From positions 434,001-498,000 of the forward strand of contig JAXLZC010000001.1 in assembly GCA_046351095.1 (NCBI GenBank): a stretch of DNA of 64,000 bases, read 5' to 3'. Below are positions 33,935-42,640 of the stretch, piece by piece (the first letter of the stretch is position 1; each line of letters starts with the position of its first letter). The position numbers and the translations under genes were made by a program. Origin of the DNA: BQWY01 sp046351095. Its GTDB lineage: Bacteria; Nitrospirota; Nitrospiria; Nitrospirales; Nitrospiraceae. The notes under the pieces were generated by a model. That model searched no databases, was not told where the DNA came from, and was given only the letters and a program-made list of their open reading frames with translations.

Positions 33935-36103
33935 ATGAGCAAGCGGACAAGACGGCAGCGGTGGATTCAGCAGGGCATGGGGTTGGCGGCGCTCGCGTTG
34001 CTGCTCGGCGGCGGGGCCGCCGAGGCGGCCAATACGGAGTCGTCCGGTGCGGCGCAGGATCGTCGTGGCACGACGGCGAACTCGGCGGAGGACGAAGCGT
34101 CGCTGCCCTTGAGCGTCGTAAAGCTGTACACGAGCGGTGTCGGATATTTTGAGCGTAGCGGCACGGTGAACGGTACACGTCGTGTGACGATTCCCGCCAC
34201 ACCCACGCAATTGGACGACCTGCTCAAGAGCCTCGTCGTCCAGGACCCGCAGGGGACACGTGCGCCCATCGTGGAATATGCTTCGCGCGATCCTTTGGCC
34301 AAGGCGCTCGGCGGCTTCGGGTTGAACCTGACGGAAAACCAGAGCCTGACGGAGTTGCTCGGACAGCTCCGCGGTGAGCGGATCCGTCTGGCGGCACCGC
34401 AGGACATCGAGGGCGTCGTCGTCGGTGTCGAAACGCGGCAAGAAGCTGGTGGGAAAGATGTTGTCGTGCCGGTCGACTACGTCACGCTCGTCACCGATCA
34501 AGGCTTTCGTTCCGTGCCGATTCCGCAGATCCAGCATCTGTCGCTGCTGAATCAACGGTTGTCGCAGGAAGTGCAGCAAGCCTTGGCACTCCTCGCGACG
34601 CGGCACGACACACAAAAGGCGCCGGTCACCGTGCGCTTCGACGGCACAAACGCGCGTCTCGTACGGCTCGCCTACTTACTGGAAACACCGCTCTGGAAAA
34701 CCACCTATCGGCTCGTGCTCGATGGCGACAAAGCGCCGTGGTTGCAAGGCTGGGCGTTGGTCGACAATCCAACCGATCAGGATTGGACGAACGTGCGGCT
34801 GTCGTTGCTCTCCGGACGCCCCGTGTCGTTCACGATGCATCTATCCGAGCCGCTGTACGGTGTTCGGCCGCTGGTCCAGCCTGAGCTCTACGCGTCCATT
34901 CGACCGCAGGTACACGACAACGCATTGGAACCGAGTCGTCCCGCAGCGCTTGGGTCGGCCGCCGGAGCGGGGTTGGCCGATCGCCTGTCCGAGCGGAGAA
35001 TGTCGCTGAGTCGCAGCAAGGCGGCGGCGGATTCCGGCGAGGCCGAGTCTCAGGATATGGCGCCGATGAGCGCCGCACCGATGATGGAGTATGCCGCCAA
35101 GCTGAATCCGGAGCAGATTGCCGCGCCCGTCGCGCAAGGGCAGGAGGTCGGTGGGGTATTTCAGTACGAGATCGCCGAGCCGGTGACGATCGCGCGCCAT
35201 CAGGCGGCGATGGTGCCGATCCTCAATGCGGCGGTCGGCGGCGAGACGTTGTCGATTTTCAACGCGCGCACGCATCCGAAACATCCGATGTCGGGCGTGC
35301 GGCTGCGGAACACGTCCGACTTGCACCTGATGCAGGGGCCGATCACCGTGTTTAACGGCGGCAGCTACGCGGGTGATGCGCGGCTGCTCGACCTCGCACC
35401 CAAACAAGATCGGTTGATCACGTTTGCGCTCGACCTCAAGACCGAAGTCGAAAGCCGTCCTGGGATCGGCCGTCAGGAGATCCAGTCCGTCGCCCTGAAA
35501 AAAGGCACGATGCTGGTCACCAGAAAATGGATTGAGCAGGTGACATACGTCGTGAAGAACAACGACCGTCGCCCAGTGAATCTGCTGATCGAACATCCGG
35601 CGCGGCCTGACTGGTCGTTGGTGGAGGCGCATCCCGGTCACGAACGCGCGCGGGATCTGTACCGCTTGCCCGTCAAGGTCGCGGCGGGCGAGAGCGCCAC
35701 GTTGACCGTGACGGAACAGCGCCCGGTGCAGGAGTCGGTCATGCTGAGCGATGTCGGACCGGAATATCTGGTGACCTATCTCCAAGCGCCGCAATTGTCG
35801 GCGAAGGTGAAGGACGCTCTGCAGCAGGCGGCCGGCTTCCGGCAGAAAGTGATGGATGCCAAACAGCAGCGCTCGGCCATCGAGCAGTCCTTGAAAGACA
35901 TCGAGCAAGAGCAACATCGCCTACGCGAAAACATGCGGCAGCTCGATCAGCGATCCGAGTTGTACGGACGCTACGTGAAAAAACTCGATGCTCAGGAAAC
36001 CGAGGTCGAGCGGCTGCGCAAATCGCTGGCCGACACACGGAAGTCCGAAGAGGACCAGCGCCGGCAATTGCAGAAGTTTTTAGACGGGCTCGACCTGAGT
36101 TAG
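33935..36103 (+). CDS. large secreted DUF4139/mucoidy-inhibitor-like protein
   Basis: 722 aa from the ATG at 33935, which has GAGGAGG upstream and gives a clean signal peptide (GLAALALLLGGGAAEAAN). The longer reading frame adds 77 residues with no signal. The start VVKLYTSGVGYFERSGTVNG and the central beta-rich region (VTYVVKNNDRRPVNLLIEHPAR, LYRLPVKVAAGESATLTVTEQ) match the DUF4139/MuiA-type beta domains, and the last 130 residues are a coiled coil (RSAIEQSLKDIEQEQHRL, LDAQETEVERLRKSLAD). Probably periplasmic or outer-membrane; function unknown. The 250 bp upstream hold no clear feature. Confidence 0.75.
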   Translation: MSKRTRRQRWIQQGMGLAALALLLGGGAAEAANTESSGAAQDRRGTTANSAEDEASLPLSVVKLYTSGVGYFERSGTVNGTRRVTIPATPTQLDDLLKSLVVQDPQGTRAPIVEYASRDPLAKALGGFGLNLTENQSLTELLGQLRGERIRLAAPQDIEGVVVGVETRQEAGGKDVVVPVDYVTLVTDQGFRSVPIPQIQHLSLLNQRLSQEVQQALALLATRHDTQKAPVTVRFDGTNARLVRLAYLLETPLWKTTYRLVLDGDKAPWLQGWALVDNPTDQDWTNVRLSLLSGRPVSFTMHLSEPLYGVRPLVQPELYASIRPQVHDNALEPSRPAALGSAAGAGLADRLSERRMSLSRSKAAADSGEAESQDMAPMSAAPMMEYAAKLNPEQIAAPVAQGQEVGGVFQYEIAEPVTIARHQAAMVPILNAAVGGETLSIFNARTHPKHPMSGVRLRNTSDLHLMQGPITVFNGGSYAGDARLLDLAPKQDRLITFALDLKTEVESRPGIGRQEIQSVALKKGTMLVTRKWIEQVTYVVKNNDRRPVNLLIEHPARPDWSLVEAHPGHERARDLYRLPVKVAAGESATLTVTEQRPVQESVMLSDVGPEYLVTYLQAPQLSAKVKDALQQAAGFRQKVMDAKQQRSAIEQSLKDIEQEQHRLRENMRQLDQRSELYGRYVKKLDAQETEVERLRKSLADTRKSEEDQRRQLQKFLDGLDLS

Positions 36104-36123
36104 ATCGTGGTTCCTGCTAGTAC

Positions 36124-36162
36124 CCTCTGGGAGCTGCGTCTCCGATGCAGCTCCCACAGAGG
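36124..36162. terminator. long hairpin after the DUF4139 gene
   Basis: Arms CCTCTGGGAGCTGC and GCAGCTCC-ca-CAGAGG form a 14-bp stem with a 2-nt bulge and 9-nt loop, 20 bp after the stop. There is no T-run, so it may be a Rho-assisted or mRNA-end stabilising structure rather than a classic terminator. Confidence 0.5.
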
Positions 36163-36237
36163 AAGCCAGTCTAGAGTACGGGCAGGGGACCGTCGACCTG
36201 AGTGGTTGGCGCGATGCAACCCGGATAGGCTTGTGGC

Positions 36238-36429
36238 ATGGATGTTCTGATCAAGGCAGGACATCCTGAAAAAGAGGTCGATGACCTGAGGTCAGATGCG
36301 CTCAGGTGGCATCGCGCGACAAAACATTTGTCCACGAGCAACTCGAGTCAGTCCGTCGAACGCCGACGCCCATATCTCGCGGGACATACGGTGCCGGCGT
36401 CGCTCAACCCAATGGGTGATCCTCAATGA
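36238..36429 (+). CDS. short questionable ORF at island edge
   Basis: 63-residue frame whose TGA overlaps the ATG of the next gene (ATGA). Composition is polar (MDVLIKAGHPEKEVDDLRSDALRWH...), without a recognisable domain or convincing ribosome-binding site. It could be a remnant. The remaining 36163-36237 bases hold nothing I recognise. Confidence 0.2.
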   Translation: MDVLIKAGHPEKEVDDLRSDALRWHRATKHLSTSNSSQSVERRRPYLAGHTVPASLNPMGDPQ

Positions 36430-36857
36430 GTGACCTCGCGTCTATCCAATCACGAATCGCGCGGCTTGAAAAACAACTCATCGCTCATGCGGTTGAGAAT
36501 GTAGAAATTTTTCATATCCCATCTCATGTCCTGACTCGAACTCGGCTTAGCCCGGAAATGGTAGAGCAACAATGTTCGTACAAACTCGTTATTCGCGACA
36601 TTCGAGAGAGCGTGCATAGAAACGATCTTGTCGCCGCATTGACGGCTACGGAAGTGGTGGCAATCAGCGAGCCTGCCGATCTGCGTTGGGGCATCACATT
36701 TATGGATTCGCAGGGTGCCAGGATTGAGGCAGTCTATTTTGAGAAGTATGGTGCCAGGGGGGCGGTTGGGGCGATTCCGGTGGCCTTCAATAGCGGGTTT
36801 CTCAAGGGCAATCTGTGTAAGTGGCTTCAGGTCAAGTTTGGAGGGTGCTTGCTCTAA
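36426..36857 (+). CDS. orphan small cytosolic protein of the RHS island
   Basis: 143 aa, MSDLASIQSRIARLEKQL... (helical start), then SYKLVIRDIRESVHRNDLVAAL and FMDSQGARIEAVYFEKYGARGAVGAIPVAF. No signal or membrane segment. Size and mixed alpha/beta nature are like immunity proteins of polymorphic toxins and its codon usage is more A/T-rich than the flanking core genes. I do not recognise a family; the immunity role is only from position. Confidence 0.5.
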   Translation: MSDLASIQSRIARLEKQLIAHAVENVEIFHIPSHVLTRTRLSPEMVEQQCSYKLVIRDIRESVHRNDLVAALTATEVVAISEPADLRWGITFMDSQGARIEAVYFEKYGARGAVGAIPVAFNSGFLKGNLCKWLQVKFGGCLL

Positions 36858-37040
36858 TTGTCCCACGACGGTGACGTATGCCGACAGTACGCAAGTGATG
36901 ACGCCGCGATGCGCCTCGCCACCTGATGCGGGAGTGACACGGCAGGAGGCGGAGATACGGTTGGCCTCACGACGAACTCTTCAATACGTCTAGGCTGCAG
37001 TATCAGACCGACCAGAACGGTTTAGGGAGACGCATGCCCA

Positions 37041-37478
37041 ATGCCACATGCCCACCGTGAAGGCAGGCACAACGATGCGGCCGCATGCTGGGGAGCCTGC
37101 GCCCTGCTTCTCTTCCTGAGTGCCTGTGATGACATCATCTATTCCTCCGCGGAACTCGCAGCGCGAAAAGAATATGACGCGATTGCCATCGGCCTGACGG
37201 AAGAGAGTCTCATTCGACAGCTTGGCCCACCCAAAGGGAAAGTAGTCTTTAATCGCCTCGACGGTGTGTACGAATACTCCCAGGATGCAGACCATACGCC
37301 AGTGCTGAAGTTTCGCATCGACGACAAACCACGCGACGGGTATCCGCCGGAGATTGTACATATACGCAGAAAACACTGGGCAGGGACAATCATGATCTAT
37401 GGGCGAGTGTCCGTCTGGGGGTACTACTATATGGATACAGAGGGGCGAGTGGCGGAGAAGGTTGTTTTTGTGGGGTAG
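37041..37478 (+). CDS. small lipoprotein (BamE/SmpA-like)
   Basis: 145 aa with a lipobox at about Cys29 (LFLSACDD). The sequence AIGLTEESLIRQLGPPKGKVVFNRLDGVYEYSQD has the G-x-(S/T)-x2-x-(V/L)-x2-x-LG-P pattern of SmpA/OmlA domains, which bind partners at the outer membrane. The C-terminus VSVWGYYYMDTEGRVAEKVVFVG completes the beta sheet. Sits among RHS remnants; it may be an immunity lipoprotein or a cargo gene. Confidence 0.6.
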   Translation: MPHAHREGRHNDAAACWGACALLLFLSACDDIIYSSAELAARKEYDAIAIGLTEESLIRQLGPPKGKVVFNRLDGVYEYSQDADHTPVLKFRIDDKPRDGYPPEIVHIRRKHWAGTIMIYGRVSVWGYYYMDTEGRVAEKVVFVG

Positions 37479-37532
37479 TCGTGACTAGTTGCGGTGTATG
37501 GAGTCGGCGCATTTCTCGGTAATGGAGTCGCT

Positions 37533-37886
37533 ATGCCTAGCTCAGACATGCTCTTCCGCCTAGCCGATCTATCGCTTGTGGTGTACCTCCTTGCGTTGGC
37601 TGGTGTAGGCGTTCTGAGCATTCGAGCGAGAGTGCCAGCCTCAGTGGCTGCCAAGTACGCGCCTGGCGTACTACGGCTGAGTCAGCGTCCATTCGCCTTC
37701 CGCTGGCGAGAGGACGTACACCGTGAGGATCTACCTGTCTTTGAGAAGGCGAGGGTTTGGCACCATGTTTTTGTCATGGCACTGAGTTTCCTCCCCCTGC
37801 TCGCGTCCATGTATCACTATGCGTATACCGTTGTAGAGCTCGCGTCCTGTCATACGCAGCTCGCGGATATCTTGTATCGGCGGTAA
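37533..37886 (+). CDS. small two-helix membrane protein
   Basis: 117 aa from the ATG at 37533 (TGGAGTC upstream). Helix 1 LSLVVYLLALAGVGVLSI and helix 2 HHVFVMALSFLPLLASMYHYAY flank a basic loop (KYAPGVLRLSQRPFAFRWRED). No family recognised; a membrane immunity protein is possible. The frame is intact. Confidence 0.5.
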   Translation: MPSSDMLFRLADLSLVVYLLALAGVGVLSIRARVPASVAAKYAPGVLRLSQRPFAFRWREDVHREDLPVFEKARVWHHVFVMALSFLPLLASMYHYAYTVVELASCHTQLADILYRR

Positions 37887-37944
37887 GTCACGTGGGATTG
37901 CCGTACCTGCTGAAATGCTTCCGAATAGCTTCACAACGCAATAT

Positions 37945-38712
37945 CTCAGGACGGCCTAAAGGTCGTGCAGGAGCAGAACGGCACGGCGGGATCACCGCCA
38001 ATCTGCTCACGGGCTTAGGGTTCGACGAACTGCTGACGCGCACGGACAGTGTCGGCGCGCGGGGTTTTCTCACCAATACCCTGGGGATGACCATTGCCTT
38101 GGCGGATAGTGCGGGTGTCGTGTAGACGGAATATACGTATGAGCCGTACGGCTCGGTGAGTCGCACGGGGCAGGCGAGTCAAAATGCGTTTAAATACACG
38201 GGCCGAGAAGATGACGGAACCGGGCTCTACTACTACCGGGCACGCTACTACCATCCTCGCCTTCAGCGGTTTTTCAGCGAGGATCCGATTGGGTTTTGGG
38301 GTGGGATCAATCTGTATTCATATGTCCATAACAAACCACTTATTCTCAAAGATCCCATAGGGCCTATGGCACAAAAAGCTGTGACTACTACCAGCAGGTA
38401 TGCAGTGCTAATAGAGGGGTTTACGAATGTAATGTGGCGCCGATTCCATGTCAGTTATTTCCAGTCGATGATGATCCGTTAGGCGGTAGTGACAAGATTG
38501 GAAGCTTTACGGAATGCATGCGTCAATGTTTGCAGGAGAAGCACAAGGCCAGGATGCCATATCCGAATGCGTGCAGTCTGGAAAATACTATCAGTACTCC
38601 AGGCAATATCGCAGATCATGCGACGTGCTTCGTCGGATGCATGAGAAATCCAGAGAACCCATACAATCGGTTCGGCCCGAACCTACCTGATGCGAATCCA
38701 AGTCTCTACTAA
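37945..38712 (+). pseudogene. RHS-core C-terminus with toxin tip, frameshifted (RHS fragment 1)
   Basis: Carries the RHS core end: ITANLLTGLGFDELLTRTD, TEYTYEPYGSVSRTGQASQN, YTGREDDGTGLYYYRARYYHP and LQRFFSEDPIGFWGGINLYSYV. The frame is broken at least three times: a 1-nt shift near 37990, a TAG at 38123-38125 inside GVV-TEYTY, and a shift just after DPIG (near 38360). In the corrected frame the tip is cysteine-rich (KSCDYYQQVCSANRGVYECN, then IGSFTECMRQCLQEKHK and HATCFVGCMRNPE) and ends at 38712. It is a decayed polymorphic-toxin C-terminus. Confidence 0.8.
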
Positions 38713-38726
38713 AAAGGCGATGTCAC

Positions 38727-39191
38727 TTGATACTTTTAAATAGGAAAATTGTCAGGACCGGTTTTGCCTGTCTGGGAGTGCTCGCCGCTTTTGATGCAGT
38801 CATTCGACTCCTTTCCGAAGAATATAGAAATTCGTTAGGTACAACGGCATTGTCCGACAGCTTTAATATTGGGAAAATAATTTTTGATGTAACTATGACC
38901 GCTTTCTATCGATGGGTGTATGTCAGAATGGGAGAAGGGAGAAAGTTGTCGCAGTTGCTGATGGGGCATGGCCTGCTCTATGGGGTATTAGGTTTCGGAC
39001 TCTGCATTCCTTTTGTGGGCATATTGCTAGCTCAGCTCACTCCGATTGGGAGGCTAATATTTGGCATTCTTATGTGGACCCCGTTGGGATACCCTGGTCT
39101 GCTTTGCGTCGCAATCTTGTTTGTTCTGTTCAACGCATATCTAATCTGTGCGGAGGTTGAAAGCAGTCAAAACGGTGTTGCGAATGCGTGA
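38727..39191 (+). CDS. multi-helix membrane protein, possible immunity gene
   Basis: 154 aa from a TTG, 14 bp after the tip of RHS fragment 1. Four hydrophobic stretches: FACLGVLAAFDAVIRLL, VTMTAFYRWVYV (weak), LLYGVLGFGLCIPFVGILLA and YPGLLCVAILFVLFNAYLI. Its AT-rich codon use is unlike the genome. Adjacent position fits a cognate immunity protein of a membrane-acting or periplasmic tip; this is inference. Frame intact. Confidence 0.55.
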   Translation: MILLNRKIVRTGFACLGVLAAFDAVIRLLSEEYRNSLGTTALSDSFNIGKIIFDVTMTAFYRWVYVRMGEGRKLSQLLMGHGLLYGVLGFGLCIPFVGILLAQLTPIGRLIFGILMWTPLGYPGLLCVAILFVLFNAYLICAEVESSQNGVANA

Positions 39192-39338
39192 TGTCGTAGG
39201 GATGCGCTCCTGATAGCTCCTGACCGTCACGCGTCTAGCGACCACGCCGCAAGCCGTCACCACAGATAATTGCTGATTTGGCGAAACAGACAATACCTAC
39301 TGCGCCTTTGCCATGACCGTGAACACTAGGGACTTTGA

Positions 39339-39704
39339 ATGATGGGGCCGCTCATATCAAATGCATTAGCCGAAGAGATCGCTCACTTGTCTGAACGTAT
39401 GAACCGAGGGTATTGGAGCAAATTATACTGGGAGCTTCAGGAAGATGGGGCGCAGTTGCTGATTCGGGTTACCCTTGATGATCGGCAGAATACCGATGAG
39501 AATATTTCCATAGTTCTGTGGATTTTGAGAGTGGTGCTTGCGACATTCCTGCCGTCGAGCCCAGATAGAATAACTTGGGCTGCCGTTGTCGTACACAAGG
39601 ATCCACTTAACGATGTGGCCAGCGCATGCGGAGGACTCGGGGAAGACTGGCGGACACTGGGAATCCATAGTGACTTAGGGCTAGATCGACTTTGGGGCAA
39701 ATGA
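39339..39704 (+). CDS. small cytosolic orphan protein
   Basis: 121 aa, MMGPLISNALAEEIAHLSERM..., with a central strand-rich part (SKLYWELQEDGAQLLIRVTLDD, ITWAAVVVHKDPL) and no signal peptide. AGGGA lies upstream. Mixed alpha/beta fold and size are immunity-like, and it directly precedes RHS fragment 2. I do not recognise the family. The preceding 39192-39338 holds no feature I recognise. Confidence 0.45.
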   Translation: MMGPLISNALAEEIAHLSERMNRGYWSKLYWELQEDGAQLLIRVTLDDRQNTDENISIVLWILRVVLATFLPSSPDRITWAAVVVHKDPLNDVASACGGLGEDWRTLGIHSDLGLDRLWGK

Positions 39705-39722
39705 GTAGTCTTCTATCACTGT

Positions 39723-40354
39723 CAGACCACCACCTACACGCGGGCACAAGCCGGCGGCATGGCCGGCAATCTTACACGGATCACGTCCCCCAACGGGCGC
39801 TATGTGACGCTGAGTTATGACGCGTCGAACCGCGTGAGCCAATTGACCGACGTCCAGGGCCGAACCGTCACCTACACCTACGACGCGAGCGGACGACTGT
39901 GGAAGGTGACCGATCCCGCAGGCGGCCTTACGGAGTATACCTACGACGCCTCCCACCAGCTCCTGACAGTGAAGGACGCACGCGGGAATACGCACGTTAC
40001 CAATACTTACGACGCCAACGGCCGTGTCGCTACCCAGACTCAATCCGATGGCACGGGGCTATCTACTGCCGTGCCCGCTACTATCGTCTGCGCCTACAGC
40101 GGTTCATCAGCGAGGATCCGATTGGGTTTGGAGGAGGTGAGACCAACCTTTACGCATATGCAGGCCAAGATCCCACTAGTTGTGGCGATCCGTATGGTCT
40201 AGCAAAATGCACTTATTCTATTAGCTCACACATTCTTCGATGCATCGCTGATTGCGGGCAGTCTCAGGAGGTAGGCCCAAGCGGAATATTTTCAGGGGAT
40301 GTAGTACTGCAGAAAAGGCAGATCCTATGGCAACTCGCCAATATGGTGGCTTAA
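39723..40354 (+). pseudogene. RHS fragment 2, internally deleted and frameshifted
   Basis: YD repeats (LTRITSPNGRYVTLSYDASN, VQGRTVTYTYDASGRLWKVTD, TEYTYDASHQLLTVKDARGN, NTYDANGRVATQTQ) run directly into a copy of the RHS core end. At 40048-40062 the sequence joins a mid-repeat to the DGTG-LYY motif and the frame changes; the second frame reads IYCRARYYRLRLQRFIS, then EDPIGFGGGETNLYAYAGQDP and a short tip GLAKCTYSISSHILRCIADCG, ending at 40354. The intervening core is missing, so this is a deletion derivative. Confidence 0.8.
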
Positions 40355-40400
40355 AACACTTATTATCGAGGGATCCATCGAATGTGCTGGAGGTGATTCC

Positions 40401-40913
40401 TTGAGGAAGCGAAAGAAAAGTTTTGTAGTTGCCCTGGTAGTTTCGCTGCTACTGATAACGTGGAGCGGGTTTCGACTCTGGCAATATCGAGAACTTGAAC
40501 ATTTGCGCCAAGGATTCAGCGCATTGAAGACGGGAGACTTCTCTCGTGCAATTGCCACTTTGGGGCCCCTTGCAGAGTCTGGCGTAAGTGAGGCTCAGCA
40601 ATTACTAGGCATGGCATACGCAAATGGATGGGGTGTTCGGAAGGATGATATCCAGGCGGCAATTTGGTTCCGTCGGGCAGAGTGTCGTTGTCTGACGCCC
40701 GGCAAGTCAGAGTATGACACCGCAATGGAGTTTCTCTATAGAGCGAAGAAAGATCCGGTATCGGGAGCCTATTGGATTCGGCGGGCGGCCGAAGCTGGGT
40801 ATCCGGCGGCACAATCTCTCCTAGCTGATCAAATACAATTGGCTAAGCATGGTCTAGAAGTTGACCCTGTGGTACGTCAATACTGGGAAAACGTCCTGGG
40901 CAAAACCCACTGA
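40401..40913 (+). CDS. membrane-anchored SEL1-repeat protein
   Basis: 170 aa from a TTG with GGAGGTGA upstream. The N-terminus is a signal anchor (KKSFVVALVVSLLLITWSGFRLW). Sel1-like helical repeats follow: LAESGVSEAQQLLGMAYANGWGVRKDDIQAAIWFRRAE and AYWIRRAAEAGYPAAQSLLADQIQLA. SEL1 proteins mediate protein contacts and are frequent near toxin and effector loci. It ends directly against RHS fragment 3. Intact frame. Confidence 0.75.
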   Translation: MRKRKKSFVVALVVSLLLITWSGFRLWQYRELEHLRQGFSALKTGDFSRAIATLGPLAESGVSEAQQLLGMAYANGWGVRKDDIQAAIWFRRAECRCLTPGKSEYDTAMEFLYRAKKDPVSGAYWIRRAAEAGYPAAQSLLADQIQLAKHGLEVDPVVRQYWENVLGKTH

Positions 40914-41345
40914 CGACGGTGACCGACAATCTCGGGACGGCGATCTACGCCTACGACGAGCTCGACCGGTTGACCCAAGAAGTGACGCCGCAGGGGACGG
41001 TGAACTACACCTACGACACGGCTTCACGCCGCGTGACGATGACCGGCGTCGGCCAACCGCCAGTCACCTACACCCACGACAATGCCAATCGTCTCACGAT
41101 CATCACGCAAGACACGGCCACGGCGACTTATGCCTATGACGACGCGGATCGGCGGATGAGTATGACGCTCCCGACAGGCGCCCAGATCCAGTATGCTTAC
41201 ACTAGCGCCAGTGAGCTGACGGCACTGACCTACTGACAGGGAGCAACGATGCTCGGCGCGGTGACCTATGCGTACGATGCGGCGGGCAATCGTACGAAGC
41301 AGGGGGGAGCCTACGCCGCTCCAACATTCCGCCGGCGTTGAGTTT
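40914..41345 (+). pseudogene. RHS fragment 3 (YD repeats), stop and 1-nt deletion
   Basis: Reads TTVTDNLGTAIYAYDELDRL, TVNYTYDTASRRVTMTG, YTHDNANRLTIITQDTATAT and YAYDDADRRMSMTLPTGAQ, then a TGA at 41234-41236, after which the same frame continues (GATMLGAVTYAYDAAGNRTKQGGAYA). Compared with fragment 4, one C is missing near 41317, so the frame is lost at the STIPPALS position. No start codon or core shell precedes it. Confidence 0.8.
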
Positions 41346-41377
41346 GGTCTTCCAAGCCAAAGAACTGTTTGTCTGAA

Positions 41378-41563
41378 ACTAAACCCATTGACGATTTTCC
41401 TGACTTAGACGCCCATGATATTCATGCGATAGAGAAAGGGCTTGGTAGCAAAACGAAATATTTAGTAGGTATTATGCTTTAAGGTGATGCTATCATGGGC
41501 AGTGATGACGGACGGGCATCTAACCACGGGAAATACAAAACTGTTCTTCCCTGGAATAGGTAA
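41378..41563 (+). pseudogene. toxin-tip remnant with in-frame stop
   Basis: One frame reads TKPIDDFPDLDAHDIHAIEKG and LGSKTKYLVGIML, TAA at 41480-41482, then GDAIMGSDDGRASNHGKYKTVLPWNR and TAA at 41561-41563. It follows RHS fragment 3 and precedes a DUF4279-like gene, the order toxin tip then immunity. The family is not recognised; the sequence is AT-rich. Confidence 0.45.
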
Positions 41564-41574
41564 AAAGGGAACTA

Positions 41575-41746
41575 ATGTATCCAGCAAGATACACGATAGC
41601 TCTGCGCGTAACACATCCCAGCATGGATCCGGAGGATATTTCTGCACAACTTGGTCTCAGCCCGTTTAGGAAATGGAAAGTGGGAACTCCAAGAACTACT
41701 CCTGCAGGTGGGAAACTCTCAGGGGTATATAAAGAAACATACTGAG
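41575..41746 (+). pseudogene. DUF4279-like gene truncated at the IS end
   Basis: 56 codons from an ATG with AAGGGA upstream: YTIALRVTHPSMDPEDISAQLG and LSPFRKWKVGTPRTTPAGGK, then LSGVYKETY. This is the N-terminal half of a DUF4279 protein. The TGA that ends it is the first three bases of the IS element (41744-41746), so the stop comes from the insertion. The missing C-terminal half is not recognisable on the other side of the element. Confidence 0.6.
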
Positions 41747-41773
41747 GTGGCCCCGGAATAACAGACACGTGAA

Positions 41774-42640
41774 TTACGTACCACTCTCCTGCTGCTCAAA
41801 CTCCTCCGGACTGCGGTAGCCAAGCGCCTGATGCAGACGCTGTCGGTTGTAAAACCGCTCGATATACTCGGTGATCGCCAGTTGGGCCTCGGCTTGATGC
41901 TGAAACTGCCGATGATGCACCAACTCGTTCTTCAGCGAACTGAAGAAGCTTTCCACCGGCGCATTGTCGTAACAATTCCCTTTGCGACTCATGCTCACCA
42001 CGACCCCTCGTCGCGCGAGCAGTTGCTGATAGAGTCCCGCGCGGTACTGATTGCCTTGATCGCTATGATGCACTAACCCTGGTGCCGGCCGCCGTCGGCG
42101 CCAGGCCATCCACCAGGCCTCCACGACCACGGAGAGCGTTTGACGGGCACTCATCGCCCAGCCCACCACCCGCCGGAAATACAGATCCACTAACACCGCC
42201 ACCGTGAGCCAGCCCGTGCGGGTCGGCACAAAGGTCAGATCCCCAGCCCACACCCGATTCTTGGCCGAGACGGCAAACTGCTGGTCCAGCCGATTCGGGA
42301 TCGCCGGCGGCTCGTGCTGGCGGACCTGCACGGTGCGGACATAGCGCCGCCGACGCAAGGCCACGATCCCCGCTAGCCGCCGCAGTCGGGCCACGCGGTG
42401 CCGACCGCACGCCAGGCCTTCGCGCTGCAAGAGCTGCCACATTTTGCGTGCGCCGTACGCTTCTCGCGTCTGCTGATGGAGGACCCGCATCCGATCCGTG
42501 AGTGCCTGATTCGCCTGCGTCCGTGCACTCGCCCCCCGGTGCTGCCAGGCATAGAACCCACTGCGGCTCACGCCCAACACCCGACACATCCGAGTCAGTC
42601 GAAATGCTGGCTGCTGCGTGTGCATAAACGCGTACTTCAC
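41774..42640 (-). CDS. IS3-family transposase OrfB (DDE integrase)
   Basis: 288 aa from the GTG at 42640, overlapping the orfA stop (GTGA). HTH_21-like N-terminal helix region (LTRMCRVLGVSRSGFYAWQHR), then the rve DDE core: WAGDLTFVPTRTGWLTVAV (first Asp), VHHSDQGNQYRAGLY (second Asp) and CYDNAPVESFFSSLKNELVH (Glu). As in other IS3 elements the active OrfAB fusion would come from -1 slippage at the A7 run 42676-42670; the frame stays open upstream of 42640 through that run. Full length. Confidence 0.93.
   Translation of the reverse strand: MKYAFMHTQQPAFRLTRMCRVLGVSRSGFYAWQHRGASARTQANQALTDRMRVLHQQTREAYGARKMWQLLQREGLACGRHRVARLRRLAGIVALRRRRYVRTVQVRQHEPPAIPNRLDQQFAVSAKNRVWAGDLTFVPTRTGWLTVAVLVDLYFRRVVGWAMSARQTLSVVVEAWWMAWRRRRPAPGLVHHSDQGNQYRAGLYQQLLARRGVVVSMSRKGNCYDNAPVESFFSSLKNELVHHRQFQHQAEAQLAITEYIERFYNRQRLHQALGYRSPEEFEQQESGT

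Noticed and set aside
41462..41768. Short frames (60-80 aa) around the IS left flank
   Set aside because: Only the plus-strand frame with DUF4279 similarity has coding sense; others have no support.
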